This document shows, piece after piece, positions 7,044 to 18,347 of a stretch of DNA of 64,000 nucleotides. The DNA is from Candidatus Tumulicola sp. (GTDB taxonomy: Bacteria > Vulcanimicrobiota > Vulcanimicrobiia > Eremiobacterales > Eremiobacteraceae), in NCBI GenBank assembly GCA_035601835.1, contig DATNNM010000009.1, positions 62,001 through 126,000 of the forward strand. The letters run 5' to 3'. A model generated the notes under the pieces. That model made no database searches and had not been told where the DNA came from. It saw only the letters and a program-made list of their open reading frames with translations. Numbering within the stretch: the stretch's first letter is position 1; every line of letters begins with the position of its first letter. Both the position numbers and the translations under genes were made by a program.

Positions 7044-7724
7044 CTAACGTGTGAGGCTCCAGCCGTACTCCAGCAGCGGCTTTACTTTCTTCGCGAAAGC
7101 GACGGCACGCGTGATGAGGCGTGGACTGCCGACGTCCCCATCGGTGAGCTGTTCGCTTGCCATGAAGGATTTCAAGCGGAAGTAGTCCGCGATCGGGCTT
7201 TTCGCGTACGCCTCGAAGCCTTTTGGCATGCGCTTGAGCGCCGCGTCGGATTCTTTGGCCGTGCGCACGTGCGCGCCGTTTCGTTTCAGCGCCTCCAGCA
7301 CGCGTTGGAACTGGGCGGGCTTGGCGGCCATCGCTTCGCGCCAGCGCTGCAACAAAGGCGCGTCGATCTGGTAAAAACCGGCTGCGAAGAACGATTCTTT
7401 GGGCTGGATGTGGATGTAGAGCCCGCCCGGCGTGTCGCCTTCGCCATGCGTCAGAAAAGCGCCGAGATTCGTCTTGTATGGACTCTTGTCCGCCGAGAAG
7501 CGGATGTCGCGGTAGATGCGAAACGTGCGCCCTTTCGTATCGGAGCCCAGCGGGATTTTCGCCTTGCGCATCGCGGCTGAGAGATCCGCGACCATCGCGC
7601 GCCACGGTTCGAGTAATTCCCGCTCGAAGATCGGTTTACGAGAATAGAACCAAGCGCGCTCGTTGTTCTTGGCGAGATCGCGCAAGAAGCGCAGCGCCTC
7701 GGCGGAGTAGCCTTTGAACGCCAT
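7044..7724 (-). CDS. DUF2461 family protein
   Basis: A 226-residue protein matching the DUF2461 (TIGR02453) family along its whole length. The start has FLRDLAKNNERAWF (family pattern FL..L..NN.R.WF), the middle has RIYRDIRFSADKSPYKTN, then GGLYIHIQPKESFFAAGFY, with KGFEAYAKSPIADYFRLKSF near the end. These are the hallmark blocks. Function is not established for the family. ATG 7724 gives a product of the usual length. It stands just downstream of the beta-propeller lipoprotein gene (9-base gap), so the three leftward genes 6159-8864 may form one unit. Confidence 0.85.
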   Translation of the reverse strand: MAFKGYSAEALRFLRDLAKNNERAWFYSRKPIFERELLEPWRAMVADLSAAMRKAKIPLGSDTKGRTFRIYRDIRFSADKSPYKTNLGAFLTHGEGDTPGGLYIHIQPKESFFAAGFYQIDAPLLQRWREAMAAKPAQFQRVLEALKRNGAHVRTAKESDAALKRMPKGFEAYAKSPIADYFRLKSFMASEQLTDGDVGSPRLITRAVAFAKKVKPLLEYGWSLTR

Positions 7725-7733
7725 ATCTAAATC

Positions 7734-8864
7734 CTATCGGTAGTTGCCGGTATGCCCCAGACTGAAGCGACCGGGCTGCGGAAAAAGGCAAAGCCCGTGA
7801 GGCCCGACGCCTACGCGGATGCGCTCGAGCACGGCGCCGCTTCGAGTATCCAGCACGTAGACCTCCCGATTGTAACGGCCGGACACCCAAAGTTGGCTAC
7901 CATCAACCGACACGCCGCCCATGTCCGGGCTCCCGCTTGGGATGACCCACGTGTGCGTTACTTTGCGTGAAGCGAAATCAATCACGGAGATGGTATGGCC
8001 GAGCCGGTTCGTGACGTACAGCGAGCGCCCATCGCGGCTTAGGATCTCTCCGTGAGCGCCGGCCCCGGTCGGGATGTACCCGATGAGCTGCATGCGCACT
8101 GGGTCCACGAGCTGCACGCCGCCGAATTTTGAGTTTTGGTTCGCCACATACATGACTTGGCCGTCGGGGGAGAGGCGCACGTCGATCGGACTACCGCCGA
8201 GGTCCATTGCTGCGTCAACGCGGAGCAGGCGCATGTCGACTTTGATCAATGTGCCTGAATACTCGCAGCTCAAGAGAAAATAGCGTTCGTCCGCGGTGAA
8301 ATCGCCGTGGTCCGCGCCCTTGCACGGCATCGGGATGCGCGCCAGCAGCGCCCACGACTTCGGATCCCGGATATCAAGTGATCGATTTCGCTCGGCGACG
8401 ACGATCGCTTTGGAGCCATCCGGTGTGAAATACAAGTTGTACGGATCGTCCACTGGGATCGGCTGACCGGGGAGTCCGGTGCTTGGGTCGATCGGGATGA
8501 GGGTGTTGCCGCGCGTGTCGTCGACATATAACGTTTGCATGTCCCATGCCGGCGTGATGTGCTGCGGCTCGAAGCCCGCCCGGAACGTGCGAACGACCGT
8601 GAACGTATGCGGATCGATGACAGAGACGGTGTTCGAAATCGAATTCGGCACGTAGACGAGCGGGGTAGCGTCCGCCACCAAAGAGCTCAGCATGCCTTGG
8701 CGCGTTTGGGCGTAGACGTCGAGTTCAATGGGCATACGGGGTCTTAGCGTTTGTTGCGGGATTGCGGTCACCGGCGCCGGGAGTTTCGGAGCCGTAGCCT
8801 GCCCGGCGCAGCCCCCGCACAATATCACACTCGCCGCAATCGCAAACCAAAGGCGCGCTGCCAT
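7734..8864 (-). CDS. YVTN/YncE-like beta-propeller, probable lipoprotein
   Basis: A 376-residue exported protein. Residues 1-19 form a signal peptide ending in a lipobox-like CGGC, so it is probably a lipoprotein. The rest is a seven-bladed beta-propeller of the YVTN type: repeated blades contain LVYVPNSISNTVSVIDPHTFTVV, LYVTNRLGHTISVIDFAS and QLWVSGRYNREVYVLDT. Such propellers bind ligands or partner proteins in the envelope, and no catalytic residues can be inferred. The length and blade number fit an ordinary YncE-like protein. It is the first gene of the leftward run 6159-8864. Confidence 0.8.
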   Translation of the reverse strand: MAARLWFAIAASVILCGGCAGQATAPKLPAPVTAIPQQTLRPRMPIELDVYAQTRQGMLSSLVADATPLVYVPNSISNTVSVIDPHTFTVVRTFRAGFEPQHITPAWDMQTLYVDDTRGNTLIPIDPSTGLPGQPIPVDDPYNLYFTPDGSKAIVVAERNRSLDIRDPKSWALLARIPMPCKGADHGDFTADERYFLLSCEYSGTLIKVDMRLLRVDAAMDLGGSPIDVRLSPDGQVMYVANQNSKFGGVQLVDPVRMQLIGYIPTGAGAHGEILSRDGRSLYVTNRLGHTISVIDFASRKVTHTWVIPSGSPDMGGVSVDGSQLWVSGRYNREVYVLDTRSGAVLERIRVGVGPHGLCLFPQPGRFSLGHTGNYR

Positions 8865-9101
8865 GACGCCAAGTTTTGGCGCGGGCGGGAGGTTACCTTG
8901 GGCGGTGTGAGCTCGACCGCGCCTTCGTCCGCTCGGGCTTCGATCAGCTGCTCGGGGCGACCGGCAATGGGGCAGATCACAAGTGCTGGCCGAGCGGCAA
9001 GAACGAAAGCGAGAACGGCTAGGGCGCGGCGAGCTTCACAATTTGATGCTAGCCGGACGAGCATAAGGAAGCCTGGGAAATTCAACAGACGCGCGTCTCG
9101 T

Positions 9102-9494
9102 CTAATCTTTGTCTAGTAACCGCAGCAGGATCCGCCCGCCTAGCGCGGTCAGAGCGAGCGCAAGCACGAACATCGCGGCAAGGAGTACTAAAGAGGCGCC
9201 GCCGCGTCCGAAGCCGCCGGTTTGGATTTCGGGGCCGTGGATGACGATGATGCCGATCGTCCAGATCAGCCCGATGACGATCATGGCCCACGCGCCGAGC
9301 CTGCCGCGCCGGCTGGCGTCGAACACGGCAAGCACCAGCAGCGCGTGAAGGCCGCCGACGACCAAACCCGCTTGAAGCATCGTGAGCCCGAGGCGCGCCG
9401 TTTCTCCGAAGGTCACGTCCTCGATGACGTGCGGGATCGTGAGCGCGATGAACAGCGCAGCTACTACGATCAGCGCTCGTTCCAAGGCTTTCAC
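9102..9494 (-). CDS. Four-helix membrane protein, last gene of the ahcY-haem operon
   Basis: A 130-residue integral membrane protein with four hydrophobic helices and short basic loops, ending in LLRLLDKD. I do not recognise the family. GTG 9494 gives a GTGA overlap with the hemY stop, which strongly supports this start over the upstream in-frame codon at 9530. The overlap makes it the sixth and last gene of the ahcY-metK-hemE-hemH-hemY operon. It could act in haem handling or membrane association of the oxidase, but only context suggests that. Confidence 0.65.
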   Translation of the reverse strand: MKALERALIVVAALFIALTIPHVIEDVTFGETARLGLTMLQAGLVVGGLHALLVLAVFDASRRGRLGAWAMIVIGLIWTIGIIVIHGPEIQTGGFGRGGASLVLLAAMFVLALALTALGGRILLRLLDKD

Positions 9495-10852
9495 AAGTCC
9501 GCCGTCTCTTCTCGAGCCACTCGGATGCAATCGCTCACGCTTGCCCCGCGGAGGAAGTTACCGATGAGCCTGACGTTGGGAAGGCGCGAGAGGCCTCGCC
9601 GTATGCGCGCCACGCGTTCGGCGTGACCCAACGTGTATTGTGGGATGCCGGCGTCCCAGCGGAAACCGGCGACGATTTTCGCGGGACCTAAAGATCCCGC
9701 TCCACCTTTGTTGATTTTCATGATGCGGGTGAGCTCGGCGTGTGCGGTGCGCGCAAGGTCCTCATCGCTGCAGTTCGCGACGTCGGGGTCCGTCGCGCCG
9801 CCGAAAAAGGCCGTGACCAACACCTCGTCAGACGGGCAGCGGTCGGGAAACACGACGGAATTCCAAACCGCTCCCAACATGCGGACGCCTTCTTGGCGAC
9901 AGGCAAGAAATCCGAAACCGTCCAGCGGCACGCCGACGGCCGCGCGCGGGTACGCGAGCGCCAACTGCGCCATCGGCGGCGTTTCGATCTCGCGCAGCGC
10001 CGCCGCTGCGTCGGGCTCCAGCAACGCGAGCAGATCGGCCGCGGCGGGCGCCGGCAACGCGACCACCACCCAGCGCGCCTCTATCGTGGACTCCGGCAGA
10101 CCTTCACATTCGAGCGCAATGCTCGCGCCCTTTTGCGACAGCCGTTTCACCCGGACGCCGGTGCGCAACGCGTCGCCGAGCGCGCGCGCGAATGCACACA
10201 CGAGCGCGCGGCTTCCCTGGATGAATCCAGCGGCACGGCGCTTGACCGCGCCCGAGCGCATGCGCCGCGCCGAGCCGACCAAGACGCTGCCATCGCGACG
10301 TTCGATCTCGCGCAGCAGCGGCGCTGTGCTTTGCATCGAGAGTCGAGCCGGATCGCCCGCGAAAATCCCGGAGACGATCGGCGCCACCAGCGCATCGACG
10401 ACGTCGGGGCCCGCGCGCCGCTGCGCAAACGCGGCGATCGACTCATCCGCTACATCGATTCTTCGGCGAACGAATGGCTCCATCAAGAGACGACATTTCG
10501 CGCCGGTCGAGAGCAACGGCGTCTCAAGAAAGCCGGCAAGCGACGTCGGCATCGCGTTCAGCCGGCCGTGCCTGAAGATGTAGCGCCTCGCCGCCGCGCG
10601 GTCGGCGCTCGTGAACGCTCCATCGAGATTCAATTCGCGCACGAGTTCCAAGAGCGGCTCGGCTGTTGTGAACGTTTGCGGCCCGCGGTCGGCGACATAC
10701 GGACCCTGCGCAGTTGAGCCGATGCAGCCGCCCGGTACCGGCTCCGCCTCGAACAGCGCTACGCGCCGGCCCGCCTTCTGCAGATAGTAGGCGGCGGTGA
10801 GGCCGGATATCCCGGCGCCGATGACGGCAACGTCAATATCTCCAAGTTTCAT
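9491..10852 (-). CDS. hemY: FAD-dependent protoporphyrinogen/coproporphyrinogen oxidase
   Basis: A 453-residue flavoprotein of the HemY/CgoX family, which oxidises a porphyrinogen to the porphyrin with oxygen. The N-terminal dinucleotide-binding motif is VIGAGISGLTAAYYL with the downstream acidic residue in ALFEAEPVPGG. A second typical block is GIFAGDPARLSMQSTAPLL, and the C-terminal FAD contact region includes LPNVRLIGNFLRGASVSDCI. ATG 10852 overlaps the hemH stop by four bases (ATGA). The order hemE-hemH-hemY equals the Bacillus operon used for the coproporphyrin-dependent route, so CgoX activity is possible. Sequence alone does not decide between the two substrates. Confidence 0.9.
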   Translation of the reverse strand: MKLGDIDVAVIGAGISGLTAAYYLQKAGRRVALFEAEPVPGGCIGSTAQGPYVADRGPQTFTTAEPLLELVRELNLDGAFTSADRAAARRYIFRHGRLNAMPTSLAGFLETPLLSTGAKCRLLMEPFVRRRIDVADESIAAFAQRRAGPDVVDALVAPIVSGIFAGDPARLSMQSTAPLLREIERRDGSVLVGSARRMRSGAVKRRAAGFIQGSRALVCAFARALGDALRTGVRVKRLSQKGASIALECEGLPESTIEARWVVVALPAPAAADLLALLEPDAAAALREIETPPMAQLALAYPRAAVGVPLDGFGFLACRQEGVRMLGAVWNSVVFPDRCPSDEVLVTAFFGGATDPDVANCSDEDLARTAHAELTRIMKINKGGAGSLGPAKIVAGFRWDAGIPQYTLGHAERVARIRRGLSRLPNVRLIGNFLRGASVSDCIRVAREETADL

Positions 10853-11829
10853 GCAAGAGCCCGCTCGGCCTGATTCGCCAGGCACGCGATGTACGACGGG
10901 TGGCATTTCACCGCGCAGACGCGGCCAAATTCAGCGATGCCGGCTCTCTCGGCGACCCGTGCATACTGGATGTCGATCTCGTTGAGCGTCTCGACGTGCT
11001 CGCTGACGAATGCGACCGGCACGATGCAGACCGCGCGCGCACCGTTGCGGGCGAGTCGCTCGAGCAGCACTTCGGTGGCCGGCGCCAGCCACTTGGCCGG
11101 TCCGAGCCGGCTTTGAAACGACAAATGGACCGGGCCTGGGTGTTCCAGCCGAGCGGACGCGGCGGCGACGGAGCGTTCGACTTGTTGGAGGTACGGGTCT
11201 CCGCGTTCGATGTAGCTCAGCGGCAGGCCGTGCGCCGAGAAGATCAGGTGCACGTCCTCTGCGGGCGTGCGGAATGCGGCCAGGTGGCGCCGGGTGAGCG
11301 CGACGAGCGCGTCGATGTACAGCGGGTCGTCGCAGTAATCGTGGACCGTCAGAAGTTCCGGCGCGTAGTCGAGCGCGTGCATGGCCCGTTTGAGCTCGTT
11401 GAGGCTCGAGCGCGTGGTCGAATACGAATATTGCGGATATAAAGGAAGGAAGACGAGGCGCGTCACGCCGTCCGAGCGCGCATGAGCCAGCGCTTGTTGC
11501 GAATACGGCCGCCAATTGCGCATGGCGAGGTAGACCGGGAGCGCCCGGCCGCGCCTTCGCAGTTCATCGCGCAACGCCTGCGCCTGCGCCTCGCTCTGCG
11601 CGCGCAGGGGCGAACCGCCCCCAATCGAGGCGTACAGCCCGCGCGAGTACGGAGCGCGCCATCGGGAGATCAGCCAAGCAGTCGGCTTCACCAAAAAACC
11701 AGGCACGGGGATGTTGTCGGGGATGAGGTCGACGAAAAAATTGAAGAGGAACGGGCGCACGTCGTCGAGCGTTTCCGGACCGCCCAGCTGCGCAAGGACG
11801 ACCCCCGCGCGTTCAGCCGCGCGGTGCAT
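10849..11829 (-). CDS. hemH: Ferrochelatase
   Basis: A 326-residue ferrochelatase, which inserts ferrous iron into a porphyrin in the last or penultimate step of haem synthesis. Visible features are the N-terminal VVLAQLGGP block, the RYSYSTT-like PQYSYSTTRSS segment, the catalytic His in LIFSAHGLP and the conserved acidic patch EHVETLNEID. Length is normal. ATG 11829 is preferred to the earlier frame start at 11853, though both overlap the end of hemE. It lies between hemE and hemY in a tightly packed operon, which fits sequential use of the porphyrin. Confidence 0.95.
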   Translation of the reverse strand: MHRAAERAGVVLAQLGGPETLDDVRPFLFNFFVDLIPDNIPVPGFLVKPTAWLISRWRAPYSRGLYASIGGGSPLRAQSEAQAQALRDELRRRGRALPVYLAMRNWRPYSQQALAHARSDGVTRLVFLPLYPQYSYSTTRSSLNELKRAMHALDYAPELLTVHDYCDDPLYIDALVALTRRHLAAFRTPAEDVHLIFSAHGLPLSYIERGDPYLQQVERSVAAASARLEHPGPVHLSFQSRLGPAKWLAPATEVLLERLARNGARAVCIVPVAFVSEHVETLNEIDIQYARVAERAGIAEFGRVCAVKCHPSYIACLANQAERALA

Positions 11830-12829
11830 CGACGAATGCCGCCGCGCACGCAAGCGGCGTCGCCGGCAAGATCCCGTGACCGAGGTTGAGGATGTGCCCG
11901 AGAGGCCCCGCGTCGGCGATGGTTGCGAGGGCTGCGGCGGTGACCAGCTCGGGCGTGGTCAACAAAATCGCCGGATCGACGTTGCCTTGCAGCGCGATAT
12001 CGACACCGACTCTGCCGCGCGTCTGTGACAGCGCGATGCGCCAATCCAAGCTGAGGACGTCTGCGCCCGTGCGGTGCATCAGCTCGAGCACGCCGGCACA
12101 GCCGTTGACGTAGAGGATCGCCGGCACGCCGCTAGATCGCACGCGCTCGATCACCGCGGTCTGGTAGGGCAGCGCGAACTGCTCGTAGGCGCGCGGTTCC
12201 AGCTCGCCGGCCCACGTGTCGAAGACCTGTATCGCCTGCGCTCCGGCCGCCACCTGCGCCGCCGCGTATCGCCCTACCGTATCGGCGAGCTTGGTGAGCA
12301 GCGCATGCATGGCGCGCGGCTCTTCATACATGAAACGCTTAGTGATGGCGAAGCTCTTGGATCCGCCGCCCTCGAGCATATACGAAGCCAGCGTGTACGG
12401 CGCCCCGGCGAACCCCACCAGCGCAGCGCGGCCGTTCAACGCGCGCCGCGTCAGGCGCAGTGTCTCCATCACGAACGCTGTCGCGACATCCGGGTCGGGC
12501 ACGCTCAGGCGCTCGATGTCCGCCAGACTACGCACCGGCTTTTCGAGCACCGGACCTGCGTCGCCGAAAGCCAGCGGCGCGCCCATCGCCTCGACCGGGA
12601 TGAGGATGTCCGAGAACACGATGCACGCATCCATGCCGAAACGCTCGATGGGCTGCAGCGAAACCTGCGACGCCAGCTCCGGCGTCTTGCACAGCGTGAG
12701 AAAATCCACGCGTTCTCTGACGGCGCGATACTCGGGTAAATAGCGGCCGGCTTGGCGCATCATCCAGACCGGCGTACGATCGACGGGTTGACGCGCGCAG
12801 GCGGCGAGAAAGCGCTGCGGCGCGTCCAT
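11813..12829 (-). CDS. hemE: Uroporphyrinogen decarboxylase
   Basis: A 338-residue cytosolic enzyme that converts uroporphyrinogen III to coproporphyrinogen III. Both family signatures are intact: PVWMMRQAGRYLPEY near residue 20 carries the substrate-binding Arg residues, and GFAGAPYTLASYMLEGGG occurs near residue 140. The catalytic Asp is in the VFSDILIP block. The ATG at 12829 shares one base with the metK stop (TGATG). A TTG directly before it would give one extra residue. It starts the haem part of the operon. Confidence 0.95.
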   Translation of the reverse strand: MDAPQRFLAACARQPVDRTPVWMMRQAGRYLPEYRAVRERVDFLTLCKTPELASQVSLQPIERFGMDACIVFSDILIPVEAMGAPLAFGDAGPVLEKPVRSLADIERLSVPDPDVATAFVMETLRLTRRALNGRAALVGFAGAPYTLASYMLEGGGSKSFAITKRFMYEEPRAMHALLTKLADTVGRYAAAQVAAGAQAIQVFDTWAGELEPRAYEQFALPYQTAVIERVRSSGVPAILYVNGCAGVLELMHRTGADVLSLDWRIALSQTRGRVGVDIALQGNVDPAILLTTPELVTAAALATIADAGPLGHILNLGHGILPATPLACAAAFVDAPRG

Positions 12830-14067
12830 CAACTCAGGACGAGCTGCGGGAACTTCTCCTCGTCGATCTTGATGCCGGCGGCTTCGCGCAAGGTACGGGC
12901 CATGTCAAGCTTCTCCCACGGCAGATCCAGATCGGGGCGGCCGAAGTGGCCGTAGTTCGAGACCTGCTTGTAGATGGGCCGGCGCAACTCGAAGCGTTCG
13001 ATGATCGCGCCCGGGCGCAGGTCGAAATGCTTGGCGACCAAATCCGCGATCGCATTCTCCTCGATGCGGTTGGTGCCGAAGCAATCCACATAGACGGAAA
13101 CGGGGCGCGCCAGGCCGATCGCGTAGGCGACTTGGATCTCGCAGCGATCCGCCAGGCCCGCCGCGACGATATTCTTCGCGGCATGCCGCGCGGCGTACGC
13201 GGCCGAGCGATCCACTTTCGTCGGATCCTTGCCGGAGAATGCGCCACCGCCGTGTCGCGCCATCCCGCCGTAGGTGTCCGCGATGATCTTCCTGCCCGTG
13301 AGGCCGGCATCGCTAAGGGGTCCGCCGATGACGAAGCGGCCGGTCGGGTTGACGTAGATCTTCGTCTTCTTGTCGAGCAGATTGGCGTCGATGGCCGTGT
13401 CGATGACGTGCGAGATGATGTTGTCGCGGATCACGTCCATGGGGTACTTGTCGGCGTGCTGCGCCGATATCACGATCGTATCCACGCGCACGGGTTTGAA
13501 CCCGTCGTACTCGACCGTGACCTGAGCCTTGCCGTCGGGCCGCAGGAAATCCACCGCGTTGGTCTTGCGAACGGCGGCGAGCGTTTTCGTCAAGCGATGC
13601 GCGAGCACGATCGGCATCGGCATCAGCTCTGGGGTCTCGCGGCAGGCGAATCCGAACATCATGCCTTGATCGCCGGCGCCGATCGTGTCCAGGTCGCTCC
13701 CGCCTTTGAGCCCGCCTTCCTTCACTTCGAAGGCCTTGTCGACGCCCATGGCGATGTCCGGCGATTGCTCGTCCACGGACACCGAGATTCCGCACGTGTC
13801 GGCATCGAAGCCATACTTGGCGCGGGTGTAGCCGATGTCGCGCAGCGTCTGGCGCACGATGCGAGGGATGTCGACATAGCACGATGTGCTGATCTCGCCG
13901 GCGATGTGGACCTGACCCGTGATGATGAACGTCTCGCAGGCCACGCGCCCGTTGGGGTCCTGCGCGAGGATGGCGTCGAGCACGGCATCGGAGATCTGAT
14001 CCGCGACTTTGTCCGGATGGCCCTCGGTGACGCTCTCCGATGTGAACAGTCTCTTGTGTGCAGCCAC
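12829..14067 (-). CDS. metK: S-adenosylmethionine synthetase
   Basis: A 412-residue enzyme that makes S-adenosylmethionine from methionine and ATP. The family motifs are plain: [21 protein letters not shown] at the N-terminus (ATP-binding His and metal-binding Asp), [12 protein letters not shown] in the middle, and [19 protein letters not shown] near residue 255. Length is slightly above average. The GTG start at 14067 follows the ahcY stop TAA without a spacer and has AGGGGA upstream, so translation is likely coupled. Placing it with ahcY puts SAM supply and SAH removal in one transcript. Confidence 0.97.
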   Translation of the reverse strand: MAAHKRLFTSESVTEGHPDKVADQISDAVLDAILAQDPNGRVACETFIITGQVHIAGEISTSCYVDIPRIVRQTLRDIGYTRAKYGFDADTCGISVSVDEQSPDIAMGVDKAFEVKEGGLKGGSDLDTIGAGDQGMMFGFACRETPELMPMPIVLAHRLTKTLAAVRKTNAVDFLRPDGKAQVTVEYDGFKPVRVDTIVISAQHADKYPMDVIRDNIISHVIDTAIDANLLDKKTKIYVNPTGRFVIGGPLSDAGLTGRKIIADTYGGMARHGGGAFSGKDPTKVDRSAAYAARHAAKNIVAAGLADRCEIQVAYAIGLARPVSVYVDCFGTNRIEENAIADLVAKHFDLRPGAIIERFELRRPIYKQVSNYGHFGRPDLDLPWEKLDMARTLREAAGIKIDEEKFPQLVLS

Positions 14068-15507
<1,440 letters not shown>

Positions 15508-15560
15508 TCACCACCTTGGGCAGGGTGCGCTTGCCTGTGATAAATCGGGAAGGCAGATTT

Positions 15561-16628
15561 ATGCGAATCGTTCGTGTTCTGGCGATAGCCACCGTACTCT
15601 CGCTCCTCATTCCAAGCGTGGGCCTGCTTCTGTCGGTGCAAGCTCTCGCGGCCGATGTACGCATCATCGTGAACGGCCAATACGTATCGTTCGATCAACC
15701 GCCGATCGAGCGCGGCGGGCGCGTGTTTGTGCCTCTGCGCGGCGTTTTCGAACGGCTTGGCGCGACGGTCGTCTACGATAACGGCACGATCAACGCGACC
15801 GGCAACGGCCGCAATATCCAACTGCACATCGGCTCGACGGCAGCGACCGTGAACGGCCAACAGACGAATTTGGACGTCGCCCCGTTCTTGGTGGGTGCAC
15901 GCACGTTGGTGCCGCTGCGCTTCATCTCCGAATCGTTGGGAGCGAACGTCAATTACGACGGCAACTCCCGCACGGTTTCCGTGGCGATGGCCGGTGCGCC
16001 GCCGCCGCCGAATCCGACGGCGACTCCGGCGTCCAATACCATTCGATTGACAAACCTTAACCCGCCGCGAAACGGTTCCGTGCAATCGAATCGGCCTGCG
16101 GTGTCCGGCGGGTTTAGTTCGTCCGTCGACCCCAACAGCGTGAGGATCACGATTGACGGGCGCGACGTGTCGAGCACGACCTACGTCTCCGCTAACGACT
16201 TCCTGTTCTCGCCGAACTTCGATTTGCCGGCGACGCAACATACGGTTGTGGTCACGGGCAGGTCCGCGGATGGCGTCCCCTTCAGCCGCAACTGGTCGTT
16301 CGGCTCCGGCGGCAGCACGACCGTGAACTACCTCAACAACCTGTTGCCGGCCAGCGGCTCGACCGTGGGCAGTCAGTTCACCGTTTCGGGTAGAACGCTG
16401 CCGAACTCTAGCATCCACCTGGCGGCGACGGGCTCAGGCGTGTTCGGAGGCATCTTCCAGATCACGTCGGGCACGTACACCGCAGATCTCACCGCCGACG
16501 GCAACGGTAACTTCTCGCAACAAGTAAGCGTGAACACCGTGTCCGGCGGCAACGTCGCGGTGCGCATCACCTCGACCGCGCCGGGTACCGGCGCCGCAGT
16601 CACGGCGACGATCAACCTGCACAGTTAG
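15561..16628 (+). CDS. Secreted copper-amine-oxidase N-terminal (stalk) domain protein
   Basis: A 355-residue exported protein. Residues 1-31 are a signal peptide ending in QALAAD. Residues 32-145 contain two copies of the copper amine oxidase N-terminal-like fold, with PPIERGGRVFVPLRGVFERLGATV and a second FLVGARTLVPLRFISESLGANV, a domain used for wall or carbohydrate contact in many bacteria. A Pro-rich linker follows, then two Ig-like or bacterial beta-sandwich segments to the end. There is no amine oxidase catalytic domain. ATG 15561 with GGAAGG upstream is better than the GTG-type start 15 codons earlier. It is followed by a terminator. Confidence 0.8.
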   Translation: MRIVRVLAIATVLSLLIPSVGLLLSVQALAADVRIIVNGQYVSFDQPPIERGGRVFVPLRGVFERLGATVVYDNGTINATGNGRNIQLHIGSTAATVNGQQTNLDVAPFLVGARTLVPLRFISESLGANVNYDGNSRTVSVAMAGAPPPPNPTATPASNTIRLTNLNPPRNGSVQSNRPAVSGGFSSSVDPNSVRITIDGRDVSSTTYVSANDFLFSPNFDLPATQHTVVVTGRSADGVPFSRNWSFGSGGSTTVNYLNNLLPASGSTVGSQFTVSGRTLPNSSIHLAATGSGVFGGIFQITSGTYTADLTADGNGNFSQQVSVNTVSGGNVAVRITSTAPGTGAAVTATINLHS

Positions 16629-16655
16629 ACACGAGTACCAGCAACAACGTGAGCT

Positions 16656-16690
16656 GAGCCGGACCTGAAAAGATCCGGCTCTACTTTTTT
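16656..16690 (+). terminator. Intrinsic terminator (hairpin of the repeat family)
   Basis: GAGCCGGA (16656-16663) pairs with TCCGGCTC (16674-16681), followed by TACTTTTTT. It ends the stalk-domain gene and overlaps the stop end of the convergent TPR gene. The hairpin-plus-CTAC arrangement shows that a member of the REP-like family has probably been recruited as a terminator. Confidence 0.7.
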
Positions 16691-18284
16691 ATAGATCGTT
16701 GACGGAGAGTTTGATGTCGGCGTGCTTCCACGCGTCATCGAATTGACGCGTCACCTCGAGCGCGTCGGCGCTCTTGCCTTGCGCCTGCAGCGCCGCCGCC
16801 AAACCGAACAGCGAGCGCGGGTTCTTGGGATTGCGGGCAAGGTCGTCGCGGAAGACGCTTTCGGCTCGAGCGCTCTCCCCGCGGCGCAGCAACGCCCCGC
16901 CGAGCGCTTCGCGCACCGGGAAGTACCAATCGGGGGGCTCGGTGTACACCAACCGGTCCTGCGTCGCGACGGCGCTCTGCAGCCGTGCGATCTCCTTTGC
17001 GGAATCTCCGCGCGCGCGCTCGACGGCCGCATCGAGCACGTCTTGCGCCATGTGGATCAGACTAAACGAGCTGTTGTTGCTGCCCGCCTGCGCGAAGAAG
17101 TGCACGCTCGTCGTCGCCTGATGCACGGCGTCGCGCTCCGGCGCAACGGCGTCGAATTGCTTTCGCGAGACGAGCGCCATGCCACGCCCGAAGTGCCACA
17201 TGACCGTGCGCATGCCCCGCCCGTTCTCTTGGGGTTTGGGCATCGAAAGCAGCTCATCCCAGCGATGGAATCGCAGCGCATCGTAGGTGACGGGAACCAC
17301 GTCCTGCTGATCGGCGAGCTGTTTCGAGATGCGCGCCGCATCCGCGCTGTCTCCTTCCATCTCATAGCCGCTCACCAGCATCGTCAGGTTATGATTGTAG
17401 TAGCCGGAAGCTTCGCTGTCGTCGGGACCCATGTGCAGGTACGCGCGATCGTGCGCCGTCGCGTGCTCGTTGCTGCTCGTGGCCTTGTCGTAGTTGCCCG
17501 TCCGCATGTAGATGTGAGCCGGCATGTGGACGAGGTGCGCGGCGGCGTCCTCGAAATGCATCGCATCGAGGCGCCCCGCCGAGATGAGCGCGCGCTCGGG
17601 ATGGCGTGACTCCTCGACGGCGTGGATATAGAAATGATTCGCGCCGATGTGCAGCGGGTCGCGCCGCATCACCGACTCCAGCGTTGCGATGACCTCGTTG
17701 GTGCCCTCGACCGGCGCGCCGTCCGAGGTGAACCATTTCCACGGGTGCAGCTCGAGGCCGCTTTCGGCATAGAGGGTGGCGGCGTCGAGGTCATCCGGAT
17801 AACGCGCGACGAGGCCGGCCATCGCGGCATGATACGCGACGGCGAGCGCGCGCAGATCGCGCCCCGGATCGGACGAGTAACGCGCTGCGAGCGCCTCGAT
17901 GTAGGCCTTCTCTTCATCGGATGCATAGGGTTCGAGCGTTTTCGCATCGACCACGTCGTCGTATGCGGCTTTCTGACTTTGGCTGTCGGCCGTTGTGTTC
18001 ACGTTGGAACCCTGCGCGATCCCCATGCCCCACCAGCACATCGCGCAATGGGGGTCGGCCTTGGCAGCGCGCTCGAACGCTTTGTACGAAGCGGCGCGGT
18101 TGTACGAATAGAGCAGCGTCAGGCCTTCGTCGAAAGCGTCTTGCGCAGCGGCGACGGTGGTGGAGATCGGGTGATGTTGGAGGGAGAACTGTCCGCCGGC
18201 GAGCGCCGGTGCGTTGAGCAGACATAGGACGAGAACTATGATGACTTGTTTCAATGTGACTCCATTTACAAACAGATAGGGCAT
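16689..18284 (-). CDS. Secreted TPR protein
   Basis: A 531-residue exported protein with a hydrophobic N-terminal segment ending in NAPALAGG. The first part has ALAGGQFSLQHHPISTT and a DPHCAMCWWGMGIAQG block, and the rest is a series of TPR-like helical repeats, including HFEDAAAHLVHMPAHIYMRTGNY, which keeps several His and Met residues. I recognise it as a widespread hypothetical TPR family without a fixed function. ATG 18284 is used. A TTG at 18254 has GGAG at a better distance and would shorten the signal region only. It is divergent from the cyclodeaminase gene. Confidence 0.65.
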   Translation of the reverse strand: MPYLFVNGVTLKQVIIVLVLCLLNAPALAGGQFSLQHHPISTTVAAAQDAFDEGLTLLYSYNRAASYKAFERAAKADPHCAMCWWGMGIAQGSNVNTTADSQSQKAAYDDVVDAKTLEPYASDEEKAYIEALAARYSSDPGRDLRALAVAYHAAMAGLVARYPDDLDAATLYAESGLELHPWKWFTSDGAPVEGTNEVIATLESVMRRDPLHIGANHFYIHAVEESRHPERALISAGRLDAMHFEDAAAHLVHMPAHIYMRTGNYDKATSSNEHATAHDRAYLHMGPDDSEASGYYNHNLTMLVSGYEMEGDSADAARISKQLADQQDVVPVTYDALRFHRWDELLSMPKPQENGRGMRTVMWHFGRGMALVSRKQFDAVAPERDAVHQATTSVHFFAQAGSNNSSFSLIHMAQDVLDAAVERARGDSAKEIARLQSAVATQDRLVYTEPPDWYFPVREALGGALLRRGESARAESVFRDDLARNPKNPRSLFGLAAALQAQGKSADALEVTRQFDDAWKHADIKLSVNDL

Positions 18285-18347
18285 GGCCGCGCGCGGCTGG
18301 AATCGCCTTCTACCATCCAGCTCGGGAATCCTCAAAGAGGGTCGCTT